A stretch of 64,000 nt of DNA from Sphingomonas oleivorans (GCF_003050615.1 NZ_NWBU01000010.1:529165-593164); one strand, 5' to 3'; counted from the first letter of the stretch, positions 16,728-26,663 are shown. The notes: a model not told the origin generated them from the letters alone. Translations and numbers: made by a program.

Positions 16728-16799
16728 CGATAATTCCAATCCGGGCCGGACAATGCAAATCGGCCGGCAGGCGCTGGCGGCGCCGGTCGGCTGGGCTAT

Positions 16800-18878
16800 A
16801 TGTCGGCCGATCTAGCTATGCGTCCCGATATTCTCAATCCACTGTTCGCCGAAGTCGAGGTGCTGAAAGGCATCGGGCCGGGGCTTGCCAAGCCGCTCAA
16901 GCGGCTGGGGCTGCTGCGCGCGGTGGACATAGTCTTTCATTTGCCCGTGTCGTGGATCGATCGGAAACGGGCCGAGACGGTCGACCAGGCCGATATCGGC
17001 CGCATCATCACAACGGTGGTGACGCCGACCGACTATCGTTTCGGCGGGGGCGCGCGCAGCCCAGCCCGAGTGCAGGCGAGGGATGTGGACGGCAATATGC
17101 TGAGCCTCGTCTTCTTCGGCGGCAATTCGGGATGGGTGAAGAAGCTGCTGCCGCTGGGCGAGGCGCGCGCCATATCGGGCAAGCTGGAGCAATATGACCA
17201 ATGGCTCCAGATCGTCCATCCGGACGTGATGACGCCCGAGGAAGCCGCCGCACTGCCGGCGCGCGAGCCGGTCTATGCGCTGTCCGAGGGCCTGAGCAAC
17301 AAGCGGATGGGGCAATTGGCGCAGCAGGCGCTGGAGCGCGCGCCCGAGCTTGGCGAATGGATCGAGCCGAGCCTGATCGCGGCGCGCGGCTGGCCGGGCT
17401 GGCGCGAGGCGCTGACGCGCGTCCATGCCGATCCGGCGGACGAGAAGGCGTGCGAGCGGCTGGCCTATGACGAGGTGTTCGCCAATCAATTGGCGCTGAT
17501 GCTCGTGCGGGCCTCCTCGCGGCGGAGGCGCGGCGTGCCGCTCAGGGGCGACGGGCGGCTGCGGGAAAGGCTGAGGCTGCCTTATGCGCCGACGGGGGCG
17601 CAGGCGCGGGCGATCGCGGAGATAGAGGGCGATCTTGCCCAGCCGGCGCCGATGCTCAGGCTGCTCCAGGGCGATGTCGGCGCGGGCAAGACGCTGGTGG
17701 CGACGATGGCGTTGCTGACGGCGGTGGAGGCGGGCGCGCAGGGCGCGCTGCTGGCGCCCACCGAGATATTGGCGCGGCAGCATTATGAGACGCTGGGCCG
17801 CACGCTCGCGGGCCTGCCCGTCTCGATCGCGATCCTGACCGGGCGGGACAAGGGCCGCGCGCGCGAGGCGACACTGATGGGGCTCGCCGACGGATCGATC
17901 GACATATTGGTCGGCACGCACGCCATCTTCCAGGAAGGGGTGAGCTACCGCAATCTGGGGCTTGCCGTGGTCGACGAGCAGCATCGCTTCGGCGTCGCGC
18001 AACGGATGATGCTGGCGAGCAAGGCGGAGCGCACGCCGCATCTCCTCGCCATGACCGCGACGCCGATCCCGCGCACGCTGACGCTCAGCCGATATGGCGA
18101 GATGGATGTCAGCCGGCTGGACGAGATGCCGCCGGGGCGCCAGCCGATCGAGACGCGGGTGATGTCGGTCGAGCGGGTCGATGAGGTGGTCGACGCGCTC
18201 GGGCGGCATATCGGCAGGGGCGCGCAAGCCTATTGGGTATGCCCCTTGGTGGAGGAAAGCGAGCTTTCGGACCAGGCGGCGGCGGAGGCGCGGGCGGCGG
18301 CGCTCAAGGCGCGCTTCGGCGACAAGGTGGGCCTCGTTCATGGGCGGATGAAGGGGCCGGAAAAGGATGCGGTGATGGCCGCCTTCCAGCGTGGCGAGAC
18401 GGCCGTGCTGGTGGCGACGACGGTGATCGAGGTGGGCGTGGACGTGCCCAATGCGACGCTGATGATTGTCGAGGGGGCGGAACGCTTCGGCCTTGCCCAG
18501 CTCCATCAGCTGCGCGGACGGGTAGGACGGGGCGACCAGCGATCCATCTGCCTGCTGCTGCGCGGACCCATGCTGGGCGAGACGGCACGCGCGCGGCTCG
18601 CTCTGCTGCGCGAGACCAATGACGGCTTCCGCATCGCGGAGGAGGATCTCCGGCTGCGGGGCGCGGGCGAGATATTGGGCACGCGCCAGTCCGGCGAGGC
18701 GCAGTTCCGCCTCGCCTCGCCCGAGCGGACGGCCGCGCTGATCGAGGTGGCGACGGCGGATGCGCGGCTGCTGGTCGATCGCGACGGCGGGCTGGAGGGG
18801 CCGCGCGGCGTGGCGGCGCGGACCGCGCTTTATCTATTCGAACGGGATGCGGCGGTAGGCCTGCTCCGATCCGGCTGA
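16800..18878 (+). CDS. recG: ATP-dependent DNA helicase RecG
   Basis: Branch-migration helicase that reverses stalled replication forks and processes Holliday junctions. 692 residues. The N-terminal wedge/OB domain (to about 160) is followed by GDVGAGKTLVATMALL (Walker A), VDEQHRFGVAQR (motif II), MTATPIPRTL (motif III), TTVIEVGVDVPNA and QLRGRVGRG (motif VI), and the C-terminal LRGAGEILGTRQSG. Start ATG 16800; a second ATG at 16818 is possible. Divergent from sdhE with a 72-bp gap that must hold both promoters. Confidence 0.98.
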   Translation: MSADLAMRPDILNPLFAEVEVLKGIGPGLAKPLKRLGLLRAVDIVFHLPVSWIDRKRAETVDQADIGRIITTVVTPTDYRFGGGARSPARVQARDVDGNMLSLVFFGGNSGWVKKLLPLGEARAISGKLEQYDQWLQIVHPDVMTPEEAAALPAREPVYALSEGLSNKRMGQLAQQALERAPELGEWIEPSLIAARGWPGWREALTRVHADPADEKACERLAYDEVFANQLALMLVRASSRRRRGVPLRGDGRLRERLRLPYAPTGAQARAIAEIEGDLAQPAPMLRLLQGDVGAGKTLVATMALLTAVEAGAQGALLAPTEILARQHYETLGRTLAGLPVSIAILTGRDKGRAREATLMGLADGSIDILVGTHAIFQEGVSYRNLGLAVVDEQHRFGVAQRMMLASKAERTPHLLAMTATPIPRTLTLSRYGEMDVSRLDEMPPGRQPIETRVMSVERVDEVVDALGRHIGRGAQAYWVCPLVEESELSDQAAAEARAAALKARFGDKVGLVHGRMKGPEKDAVMAAFQRGETAVLVATTVIEVGVDVPNATLMIVEGAERFGLAQLHQLRGRVGRGDQRSICLLLRGPMLGETARARLALLRETNDGFRIAEEDLRLRGAGEILGTRQSGEAQFRLASPERTAALIEVATADARLLVDRDGGLEGPRGVAARTALYLFERDAAVGLLRSG

Positions 18879-18975
18879 CAGCAAAGATGATAGAAAAGGG
18901 CTCGGCCCATCGCGTCCGAATCCCGTCCGGCGGCGATTTCGGCTGCCCGGACAGCTTGTGTTCAGCTAGAAAATG

Positions 18976-18996
18976 ATTTCACAGTTGAAATATTTC
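18976..18996. promoter_or_regulatory. Overlapping AT-rich inverted repeats before opgG
   Basis: ATTTCA-CAGT-TGAAAT (18976-18991) overlaps GAAATATTTC (18987-18996), in an unusually AT-rich patch 25-45 bp before the opgG GTG. The position suits a regulator binding site or promoter; no factor can be named. Confidence 0.4.
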
Positions 18997-19019
18997 GCAA
19001 TCAAAGGAAACAGATCAAC

Positions 19020-20582
19020 GTGGTGCAGCCGTTGGGCGAGGAATCCGACCGCGCGGGACTTGACCGGCGGGAATTGTTGCTTGCGGCCGCGGCACTGGGT
19101 CTGCTCGGCCCCTCTGCCGCGCGTGCGCAGGGATTGCCGCTGGGCGAGGCCAAGTCTTTCTCGCCTGACAATGTCGACCGGCTGGCGCGCGCGCTGGCGG
19201 CCAAACCCTATGTGCCGCCGACGAAAAGCCTGCCGCCGGAGATGACCAATCTCAGCTATGACGAATATCGCATGCTGCGCTTCGACCGGGCGAATCTGCT
19301 GTGGAAAGGCGGGCGGGTCGTTGCCGAACCGATGATGCGGGGCGGATATTTCCTGGATCGCGTGACGCTGTTTTCGGTGGAGAATGGACGTGCGCGGCCG
19401 ATCGGCTTCGATGCGAAGCAGTTCAGCTATCCGCCCGACCGGCCGATGCCGCGCGACCCCGAGCTGGGTTTTTCGGGCGTGCGCTTCCTTGGGCCGATCA
19501 ACAGTCCCGACGTGTTCGACGAGATCGCCGTGTTCCAGGGCGCGAGCTATTTCCGCAGCCTGGGCCGCAACCAGCTTTACGGCCTGTCCGCGCGTGGCCT
19601 CGCGATCGGCAGCGGCGGGCCGGCCGAGCAATTCCCGCTGTTCCGCAGCTTCTGGCTGGAACGGTCGCGCGACGGCGGCGCCGTTATCCTTCATGCGCTG
19701 CTCGACGGTCCGAGCATCGCCGGCGCCTATCATATGACGATCCGCACGGGGCAGGCGACGACCTTCGATATCGACGCGCGGCTCTATCCCCGGAACGAGA
19801 TCAGCGTGGCGGGTGTCGCGCCGATGAGCAGCATGTTCATGTTCGGCCCCGGCAGCCGCCGCCGCTTCGACGATTTCCGGCCGGCGGTGCATGATTCGGA
19901 CGGGCTGGAGATGTGGACGGGCGCGGGCGACCGGCTGTGGCGGCCACTCGCCAACCCCACGCAAGTAACGGTGAGCGCTTTTGCGGACGTGAATCCACGG
20001 GGCTTCGGACTGATGCAACGCGCCCGCTCCTTCAGGGATTTCAGCGACGCGGAAGTGCAATATGAGAAGCGGCCGAGCCTGTGGGTGGAACCGTTGGAGC
20101 CCTGGGGCGCCGGCACCGTCCAATTGTTGGAACTGCCTACGGACAATGAGACGACGGACAATATCGTCGCCTTCTGGCGGCCCGAGCAACCCTGGACGGC
20201 AGGCCACGAGGTGCGCCTGCGCTACCGGCTCCATTGGACCGATCGGAGCCCGACACCAAATCCGCCGGCCCGGGTTGTCGCGACCAGGACCGGCGCGAGC
20301 TTTGCCGGAAGTCATCCGGACGGCAGGCGCCATTATGCGATCGATTTCGAGCGGGGGGATAATTTGCGCGATCTGACCGATATCCGCGCCGTTGCAGCGA
20401 CGAGCGCGGGCGTGCTTTCCCCCGTGCGGCTTCAGGCGATCAGCGGCGGGGCTGGCGCGGAAGCGGTGCGCGCGAGCTTCGAGTTGGCGCCCCCGGCCTC
20501 CGGCGCGGCCGAACTGCGGCTGATGCTGGAGCGTGGCGGCCAATCCATTTCCGAAAACTGGCTGACCCGGTGGACCGCATGA
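19020..20582 (+). CDS. Glucan biosynthesis protein G/D (periplasmic)
   Basis: Periplasmic protein of the OpgG/OpgD (MdoG) family, needed to make osmoregulated periplasmic glucans from the beta-glucan backbone exported by OpgH. 520 residues from GTG 19020. The N-terminus DRRELLLAAAALGLLGPSA ending ARAQG is a twin-arginine-type signal, more like OpgD than OpgG. Family sequences include YDEYRMLRFD, FLGPINSPDVFDEIAVFQGASYF, SARGLAIGS and FWLERSRDG. The stop overlaps the opgH start (ATGA). Whether it acts as OpgG or OpgD cannot be settled here. Confidence 0.92.
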   Translation: MVQPLGEESDRAGLDRRELLLAAAALGLLGPSAARAQGLPLGEAKSFSPDNVDRLARALAAKPYVPPTKSLPPEMTNLSYDEYRMLRFDRANLLWKGGRVVAEPMMRGGYFLDRVTLFSVENGRARPIGFDAKQFSYPPDRPMPRDPELGFSGVRFLGPINSPDVFDEIAVFQGASYFRSLGRNQLYGLSARGLAIGSGGPAEQFPLFRSFWLERSRDGGAVILHALLDGPSIAGAYHMTIRTGQATTFDIDARLYPRNEISVAGVAPMSSMFMFGPGSRRRFDDFRPAVHDSDGLEMWTGAGDRLWRPLANPTQVTVSAFADVNPRGFGLMQRARSFRDFSDAEVQYEKRPSLWVEPLEPWGAGTVQLLELPTDNETTDNIVAFWRPEQPWTAGHEVRLRYRLHWTDRSPTPNPPARVVATRTGASFAGSHPDGRRHYAIDFERGDNLRDLTDIRAVAATSAGVLSPVRLQAISGGAGAEAVRASFELAPPASGAAELRLMLERGGQSISENWLTRWTA

Positions 20583-22468
20583 CCGCTGCTGTGCCTTTCG
20601 CTTCGAACCGTCGGATCCCATCGCGTCCGGACCTGCCGTCCGAAGTGCCGCTGGCCATGCCGGATCAGTCCTTCGCCGCGAGCCCACCGGCGGTGCCCGT
20701 TCCACGCACCTCGCCGCAGGACATTGAGGGACGCCGGCTGGTGCTGATCGCAGCGACGCTGCTGGTCACGTTGATCGCCTTTTTCTCGACCGCGGGCGTC
20801 GCCGCGCATGAGGGGCTCACGCTCCGCGAGATGACGCTGATCGCGCTGTTCCTGCCGCTGTTCGGCTGGATCGCCTTTTCCTTCGCCTCGGCGCTGGCCG
20901 GCTTCCTCTGCCTGCTGTCCGGACAGGGGCATGAGACACTGCCGGTGCCGGAAGGGGGCAAGCCCGCGCAGCGCACCGCCGTGCTGATGCCGATCCATAA
21001 TGAGGAAGCGGGCGGCGTGATGGCGCGGCTGCGCGAGATGATGCGATCGATCGAGGCGATCGGCTGCGCCGACCGTTTCGACATCTTCATCCTGAGCGAC
21101 AGCACCGAGCCGCTGATCCGCCGGGCGGAATATGCCGGCTATCGAGCGCTGCGCGAAGAAAGCGCGGTGCCGCTCTATTACCGGCTGCGCGCAGCCAATA
21201 TCGGCCGCAAGCCCGGCAATATCGCCGAATGGATCGGCCGTTTCGGCGGCGCTTACGAAAATATGATCGTGCTCGACGCCGACAGCCTGATGGGTGGGCG
21301 GACGATGGCGCGGCTGGCGCTGGCGATGGAGCGCAACCCCGGCGTGGCGCTGCTCCAGACCATGCCCGTGGTCGCGGGATGCCGCACGCTTTTCGCGCGG
21401 TGGCAGCAATTTGCGGCGCGTCTTTACAGCCCCGTCTCATCTGCCGGGCTGATGTGGTGGTCGGGCTCCGAAGCGAGCTTCTGGGGGCATAATGCGATCA
21501 TCCGCGTGAACGCATTCGCTCAATGCTGCGCGCTGCCTTCGCTGCCGGGGCGCGAGCCGCTGGGCGGCGCGATATTGAGCCACGATCTGGTCGAGGCGGC
21601 GATGCTGCGGCGGCGCGGCTGGGCGGTGCATATGGTCGAGCTGGAGGAGAGTTTCGAGGAATTCCCTCCCTCGCCGATCGATCATGCGATCCGCGACCGG
21701 CGCTGGTGTCAGGGCAATCTCCAGCATCTGCGCCTGCTCGACGCCAAGGGCTTTCATTGGGTGAACCGGCTGCAACTGCTGATGGGCGCGTCCGCCTATC
21801 TGACCTCGCCGCTGTGGCTGATGCTGCTGATTGCGGGGGTGATCCAGCAATCGGGCGAGAGCGGCGCCTGGATCAGCGCGCCGGAATTGTCCTGGGTGTT
21901 CAGCTTCACGCTTATCTTGCTGTTCGGGCCGAAGCTGATGTCGGTCGTCTGGACCTTGATGGACGCGAACCGGCGCGCGCGCTTCGGCGGTGCGGAGCGG
22001 ATCCTGGCGAGCGTCGTGATCGAGATCCCCTTCGCCGTCGTGATGGCGCCGATGGTGATGATGACGCAAACAATGATGTTGTTCGACATATTGCGCGGGC
22101 GGACGGCGGGATGGAAGGCGCAGCGGCGCGATGTAGCGGCCTTGTCCTTCAGCGAAGCCTGGCGTTTCTATCGGACGCATGTGGTGATGGGCGTGCTGCT
22201 GCTGCTGGGCACGCTGGTGGCCAATCATTCGCTGATGTGGATCGCGCCGGTGGCGACGGGGCTGATCGGCGCGCCTTTCCTGGCGATGCTCAGCGCGCGG
22301 CGCGACCTGGGGCTGGAGCTGGCGCGCAACGGGCTGTTCGTGACGCCGGAGGAGCTGACGGCGCTGCGGATCCGCGAGCCGGAACAGCCGCTCTCGCCCG
22401 CAGCACTGGTGCAGGCGCTGTGGCGGCGGATCAGCGGCCGGCCAGCGCGCGGCGATCGGATGGCTTGA
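20579..22468 (+). CDS. opgH: Glucans biosynthesis glucosyltransferase OpgH
   Basis: Inner-membrane family 2 glycosyltransferase that builds the beta-1,2-linked glucan backbone from UDP-glucose and passes it to the periplasm. About 629 residues from ATG 20579. Two membrane helices lie near residues 45-110. The catalytic domain follows: LMPIHNEEAGGV, the DAD-like metal motif (VLDADSLMGG), SHDLVEAAMLRRRGW, and DRRWCQGNLQHLRLL (RxxRW). Several more membrane helices follow to about residue 580. Translationally coupled to the upstream glucan protein gene, so glucan synthesis and export form one operon. Confidence 0.95.
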   Translation: MTAAVPFASNRRIPSRPDLPSEVPLAMPDQSFAASPPAVPVPRTSPQDIEGRRLVLIAATLLVTLIAFFSTAGVAAHEGLTLREMTLIALFLPLFGWIAFSFASALAGFLCLLSGQGHETLPVPEGGKPAQRTAVLMPIHNEEAGGVMARLREMMRSIEAIGCADRFDIFILSDSTEPLIRRAEYAGYRALREESAVPLYYRLRAANIGRKPGNIAEWIGRFGGAYENMIVLDADSLMGGRTMARLALAMERNPGVALLQTMPVVAGCRTLFARWQQFAARLYSPVSSAGLMWWSGSEASFWGHNAIIRVNAFAQCCALPSLPGREPLGGAILSHDLVEAAMLRRRGWAVHMVELEESFEEFPPSPIDHAIRDRRWCQGNLQHLRLLDAKGFHWVNRLQLLMGASAYLTSPLWLMLLIAGVIQQSGESGAWISAPELSWVFSFTLILLFGPKLMSVVWTLMDANRRARFGGAERILASVVIEIPFAVVMAPMVMMTQTMMLFDILRGRTAGWKAQRRDVAALSFSEAWRFYRTHVVMGVLLLLGTLVANHSLMWIAPVATGLIGAPFLAMLSARRDLGLELARNGLFVTPEELTALRIREPEQPLSPAALVQALWRRISGRPARGDRMA

Positions 22469-22470
22469 GG

Positions 22471-22510
22471 CCCAGTCATTGCCCCTGCCTACGCAGGGGC
22501 AATGACTGGG
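22471..22510. terminator. Perfect 18-bp hairpin, bidirectional terminator (REP-like)
   Basis: Arms 22471-22488 and 22493-22510 are perfectly complementary around loop CTAC, followed by ATTTTAT. It sits 3 bp after the opgH stop and 4 bp before the tyrS stop, so it ends both convergent genes. The core CCCCTGC-N4-GCAGGGG is shared with other repeats in the window. Confidence 0.8.
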
Positions 22511-22513
22511 ATT

Positions 22514-23740
22514 TTATCGCGTCAGGACGCCGTGCGACTTCTTGCCGGCGGAGATGCGGACCGGAGCCTCGGCGACGGGAACGGCCAGCGCCTCGTCCGA
22601 CACTTTCTCGCCATCCACGCGCGCGCCGCCGCCCTTGATCAGGCGGCGGGCCTCGCCCTTCGACGCGACGAGGCCGAGACCGACCAGCGCATCGACGATC
22701 GCGATCCTCCCTTCGGGCACGGACAGCGTGGGCAGCCCTTCGCCGACGGCGCCTTCCTCGAAGGTGCGGCGCGCGGTTTCGGCCGCATCGCGCGCGGCAT
22801 CCTCGCCGCGACATATGGCGGTGGCGAGATTGGCGAGCAGCTTCTTGGCCTCGTTGATCTCCGCACCGCCCAATGTCTCCAGCCGCGCAATCTCGTCGAG
22901 CGGAAGATCGGTGAAGAGCTTCAGGAAGCGGATGACGTCGCGATCGTCCGTATTCCGCCAATATTGCCAATAATCATAAGCAGGAAGCTGATCCTCGTGG
23001 AGCCAGACCGCGCCCGAGACGGTCTTGCCCATCTTCACCCCGTCCGCCGTGGTGAGCAGCGGCGTGGTGAGGCCGAACACCTCGAGGCCGTCCTTGCGGC
23101 GGGTGAGCTCGATACCGTTGACGATATTGCCCCACTGATCCGATCCGCCCATCTGCAGCCGCACGCCGGCGCGGCGCGACAGCTCCAGGAAATCATAGCC
23201 CTGGAGGATCATATAGTTGAATTCGAGGAAGCTGAGCGACTGTTCGCGATCCAGCCTGAGCTTCACCGAATCGAAGCTCAGCATGCGGTTGATCGAGAAA
23301 TGCTGGCCGATATCGCGCAGGAAGGGGATATATTCGAGTTGGTCGAGCCATTCGGCATTGTCGAGCATCACCGCGTCGGTGGGCCCTTCGCCGAAGGTGA
23401 GGAAACGTTCGAAGATGCGCCGGATCGAGGCGACATTGGCCGCGATCATTTCTTCCGTCATCAGCTTGCGCGCTTCGTCCTTGAAGCTCGGATCGCCGAT
23501 CTTGCCGGTGCCGCCGCCCATCAGCACGACGGGCTTGTGGCCCGCCTGCTGCAGCCGGCGGAGCATCATGATCTGGACGAGGCTGCCGACATGGAGCGAG
23601 GGCGCGGTGGGATCGAAGCCGATATAGGCGGGAATGACCTGTTCGCACGCCAGCGCATCGAGCGCTGTCGGGTCTGTCACCTGATGGATGTAGCCGCGCT
23701 GATCGAGTAGGCGGAGGAGATCGGATCGATATTCGGTCAT
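22514..23740 (-). CDS. tyrS: Tyrosyl-tRNA synthetase
   Basis: Class I aminoacyl-tRNA synthetase charging tRNA-Tyr. 408 residues. The HIGH motif appears as HVGS at residues 50-53 ([13 protein letters not shown]), and the KMSKS loop as KMGKT near residue 235. [16 protein letters not shown] and [15 protein letters not shown] bind tyrosine and tRNA. A C-terminal S4 RNA-binding domain follows ([18 protein letters not shown]). Start ATG 23740; faces away from anmK, which starts 48 bp beyond. Confidence 0.98.
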   Translation of the reverse strand: MTEYRSDLLRLLDQRGYIHQVTDPTALDALACEQVIPAYIGFDPTAPSLHVGSLVQIMMLRRLQQAGHKPVVLMGGGTGKIGDPSFKDEARKLMTEEMIAANVASIRRIFERFLTFGEGPTDAVMLDNAEWLDQLEYIPFLRDIGQHFSINRMLSFDSVKLRLDREQSLSFLEFNYMILQGYDFLELSRRAGVRLQMGGSDQWGNIVNGIELTRRKDGLEVFGLTTPLLTTADGVKMGKTVSGAVWLHEDQLPAYDYWQYWRNTDDRDVIRFLKLFTDLPLDEIARLETLGGAEINEAKKLLANLATAICRGEDAARDAAETARRTFEEGAVGEGLPTLSVPEGRIAIVDALVGLGLVASKGEARRLIKGGGARVDGEKVSDEALAVPVAEAPVRISAGKKSHGVLTR

Positions 23741-23787
23741 GGCGCCATCTTAATTGAGGGACGCGCGCTTAGCATGGGGTAGGGCGC

Positions 23788-24882
23788 ATGGGTAGCATGT
23801 TGGCGGTCGGGCTGATGTCCGGCACGTCGCTCGACGGGATCGATGCGGCGCTGATCGAGACGGACGGGCAGGCGCTGGTGCGCCCGATCGCCTTCCGCTC
23901 GGATGCCTATGACGATGCCACGCGCGCCTTGTTGGCGCAGGCGGCGCGGATCGCGCTGGGGATGGAGCGGCCGGGCGCGGATGCGACGATCCGGGCGGCG
24001 GAGGCCATGCTGACGCATCTTCATGTCGCGGCGGTGGAGCGGCTGCTGGCGCAAGCGGGCGTGGCGGCGGCGGATATCGGCGTGGTGGGTTTCCATGGCC
24101 AGACGATCGCGCACCGGCCCGATCGGGGATGGACCTGGCAGATCGGCGACGGAGCGGGGATGGCGACGGCGCTGGGCATCATGGTCGTCGATCAGTTCCG
24201 CATCGCGGACGTGGCTGCAGGCGGGCAGGGCGCGCCGCTGATCCCCGTCTATCATCGCGCCTTGACCGAGAGGCTGCCCAGGCCGGTGGCGGTGCTCAAC
24301 CTCGGCGGGGTTGGGAATGTGAGCTGGATCGGCGAGGGGGATGCGATCGTCGCCTTCGACACGGGGCCGGCCAATGCGCTGATCGACGACTGGATGGCGG
24401 AGCGCACGGGCGCGCGCTTCGATGCAGGGGGGGCGTTCGCCGCGACGGGGACGGTGGATCGCACGGTGCTGGCGCGGATGCTGGACAATAGCTGGTTCGA
24501 CGCGCCGCCGCCCAAGTCGCTCGACCGGGCGGATTTCGGGCTGGAGCCGGTGAGGGGCCTCGCCCCGGCGGACGGGGCGGCGACGCTGACGGCCTTTACC
24601 GCGGAAAGCGTGGCGCGGGGGCTCAAGCTGCTGCCGGAACCGGCGAAGCGGCTGATCGTCGCGGGCGGGGGGCGGCATAATGCGACGCTGATGGCGATGC
24701 TGTCGCGCGCCTGCGGCGTGGAAGCGGAGCCGATCGAGGCGCTGGGCTGGGACGGCGATGCGACCGAGGCGCAGGGCTTCGCCTATATGGCGGTGCGGAC
24801 GCTGGAGGGGCTGCCGATCAGCTTTCCGGGTACGACGGGGGTGGCGACGCCGCTGGCGGGCGGGAATATCCACCGGCCCTGA
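23788..24882 (+). CDS. anmK: Anhydro-N-acetylmuramic acid kinase
   Basis: Cytoplasmic kinase that opens and phosphorylates 1,6-anhydro-MurNAc to MurNAc-6-phosphate in cell-wall recycling. 364 residues. The N-terminal ATP-binding motif is GLMSGTSLDGIDAAL; further family motifs are GFHGQTIAHRP, IGDGAGMA, LNLGGVGNVSWI, FDTGPANALID, and VAGGGRHNATLM near the C-terminus. Start ATG 23788. Its last 65 bp overlap the convergent transporter gene. The lytic transglycosylase at 62055 makes the anhydro sugars this enzyme consumes. Confidence 0.96.
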   Translation: MGSMLAVGLMSGTSLDGIDAALIETDGQALVRPIAFRSDAYDDATRALLAQAARIALGMERPGADATIRAAEAMLTHLHVAAVERLLAQAGVAAADIGVVGFHGQTIAHRPDRGWTWQIGDGAGMATALGIMVVDQFRIADVAAGGQGAPLIPVYHRALTERLPRPVAVLNLGGVGNVSWIGEGDAIVAFDTGPANALIDDWMAERTGARFDAGGAFAATGTVDRTVLARMLDNSWFDAPPPKSLDRADFGLEPVRGLAPADGAATLTAFTAESVARGLKLLPEPAKRLIVAGGGRHNATLMAMLSRACGVEAEPIEALGWDGDATEAQGFAYMAVRTLEGLPISFPGTTGVATPLAGGNIHRP

Positions 24883-25777
24883 ACGGGCCACGCCACATCG
24901 TTCCCATCCGAGTGAAGCGGATCCGTTCCCGCGCCCAGGTGAGCAGCCCCGCGCCGATGATGATCGCGATGCCGATGAAGGTGGCGACGTCCACCGGCTG
25001 ATCGAAGAGCAGATAGCTGAGCGCCACCGCCCAGACCATCTGGCTATATTGGGGCGGCGCGATCTGGCTTGCGGGCGCGCGCTGGGCGGCGAGGATCAGC
25101 AGCATCTGGCCGAGTGCTGCGAGCAGGCCATAGCCGAGCAGGAAGATGATCTGCCTGCCGTCGGGCAAGACGAGGCCCGGCAGCATGAGAATGCCATTGC
25201 CGACCAGCGACCCGACGAGGCCCGAGCCGAAAAGGGAAATGGGCTTGTCGCTCACACGGGCATGGCGAAGCGCCACGACCGATGCGGCACTTGCGAGGCC
25301 GCAGGCGAAGGCGGCGAGATGCCCGCCATGCAGATCGCGAAAGCCGGGCCGGAGCACGACGAGCACGCCCAGAAAGCCAAGCACCACCGCCGTCCAGCGC
25401 CAAGGGCCGACCTGTTCCTTGAGGAAGAGGACGGACAGGATGGTGACGAACAGCGGCATCAGGAAGATCAGGACGAACGCCTCGGGCATGGGCAAAGTGG
25501 TGAAGGCGATCACGCTGCAGACCGTTCCCACCATGGCGGCGCCGGCGCGCAGCAGCCATAGATCGCGCCGCGACGTGGCGAAGACGTCGCCATAGCGATC
25601 TTCGGGCCGTCGGATGAAGGGCAGCACGGCCAGCCCCAGCAGCGCGCCCGTGAAGGCGACCTGGAAAGGATCGAGCGTGCCTTCAAGAAGCTTCACCGAA
25701 GCATCGCTGAGCGCGAACGCGCTGTAGGACAGGAAGGCCAGAAGGACACCGTTGTTCATCGGGCGGCACGAATCCAT
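24818..25777 (-). CDS. EamA/DMT-family membrane transporter
   Basis: Ten-helix drug/metabolite transporter with two EamA repeats. The N-terminal repeat begins LLAFLSYSAFALSDASVKL and the second begins near SVVALRHARV. Membrane helices include FVLIFLMPLFVTILSVLFL and AVVLGFLGVLVVLRPGF, a typical EamA helix. It ends in a polar tail of about 30 residues that lies over the 3' end of anmK on the other strand. Start ATG 25777; ATG 25759 (MNNGVLLAFL) is equally plausible, as neither has a strong ribosome site. Substrate unknown. Confidence 0.88.
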   Translation of the reverse strand: MDSCRPMNNGVLLAFLSYSAFALSDASVKLLEGTLDPFQVAFTGALLGLAVLPFIRRPEDRYGDVFATSRRDLWLLRAGAAMVGTVCSVIAFTTLPMPEAFVLIFLMPLFVTILSVLFLKEQVGPWRWTAVVLGFLGVLVVLRPGFRDLHGGHLAAFACGLASAASVVALRHARVSDKPISLFGSGLVGSLVGNGILMLPGLVLPDGRQIIFLLGYGLLAALGQMLLILAAQRAPASQIAPPQYSQMVWAVALSYLLFDQPVDVATFIGIAIIIGAGLLTWARERIRFTRMGTMWRGPFRAGGYSRPPAASPPPSYPES

Positions 25778-25879
25778 GGAATGGCGGCGCGGACGGGGGC
25801 CGTCCGGCTCTTCATGCTCATAGCCGAAAGGAAGCGCGGCGGAATGCCCCGCCGCGTCGGCGAACGCCCGAGATGGTGC

Positions 25880-26548
25880 TTAAAGTTGCTCGCGGGCGGC
25901 GCGGCGTGCCTCCAGCAGGTTCCACAAGCCGCGATGCTGGGCGAGAATCTGTGCCGCGCCGAACAGCATGGCGCGTTCGATCGTGGGCGTGTCGGCGATC
26001 CGCTCCGCCAGCTCCGTCGCCGAGATCGTATCGGGCAGGATCATCGGTGGGACACGCACGTCGAAACGCTTGGCGACCGCATCGAGCAGCGGGCGGACGG
26101 CATGCCAGTCCAGCACCAGCCCCAGCGCGGCGCCGAGCGCGCAGCCGCGTCGATCCGAGCGGAAGAGCATTTCAAGCGCCTGACGCTGGCCGAGCACTGC
26201 GGCATCGGTGGCTGCCTGGCCAGGCGTCGCGGGCACGGGGCCCGCGGCAACGGTGAGGCGGGCGAGATAGGCGCGCTCATGCTCGAAGCCGGCCGAGACG
26301 GTCATCAGCCAATTATGTGCATCGGGCGATTCCGTCCGGTTGGCCGCCAGATCGGTCAGCCCGGGGCGGCGGCCATGGAGCATGCACAGATAATGGGCGG
26401 CGTCCGCCAGATCGCGGGCAGCCTTGCCGAGCACGTCGGCGGCGCGATTTATCTCGAGATGGCGGGGCTTGCTGCCGTCCCGGGCGACGAGCAGGGAGAG
26501 CGCCTCGGATATTCCGGTCATTTTCGTATCAACTGCGCTCGACGCCAT
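25880..26548 (-). CDS. Uncharacterised protein
   Basis: Start ATG 26548 (MASSAVDTKMTG), placed by GGAGGTTGTA just upstream; the frame further upstream is not supported. 222 residues, soluble, mostly helical and Ala-rich, with no signal peptide or membrane segment. Recognisable only by composition: a His-rich stretch (AAHYLCMLHGRRPG), a central acidic helix (SPDAHNWLMTVSAGFEHERAYL) and a charged C-terminus. I do not recognise a named family with confidence; similar proteins of unknown function may occur in sphingomonads. It stands alone, downstream of rpoD, from which it is separated by inverted repeats. Confidence 0.72.
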   Translation of the reverse strand: MASSAVDTKMTGISEALSLLVARDGSKPRHLEINRAADVLGKAARDLADAAHYLCMLHGRRPGLTDLAANRTESPDAHNWLMTVSAGFEHERAYLARLTVAAGPVPATPGQAATDAAVLGQRQALEMLFRSDRRGCALGAALGLVLDWHAVRPLLDAVAKRFDVRVPPMILPDTISATELAERIADTPTIERAMLFGAAQILAQHRGLWNLLEARRAAREQL

Positions 26549-26663
26549 TACAACCTCCATCGACCGGCGGGGAGCACTGTCTCCCCACGAACCGATCCGT
26601 GGCGAATCCTTACATCCGGGCACGTAAAGGGATGGTTGACGAGGCGTCGGGATTTTGCGCGCG

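Noticed and set aside
12966-16733. Two large open frames (635 and 612 codons) antisense to mfd
   Set aside because: They lie opposite Mfd and SdhE motifs and show no domain of their own.
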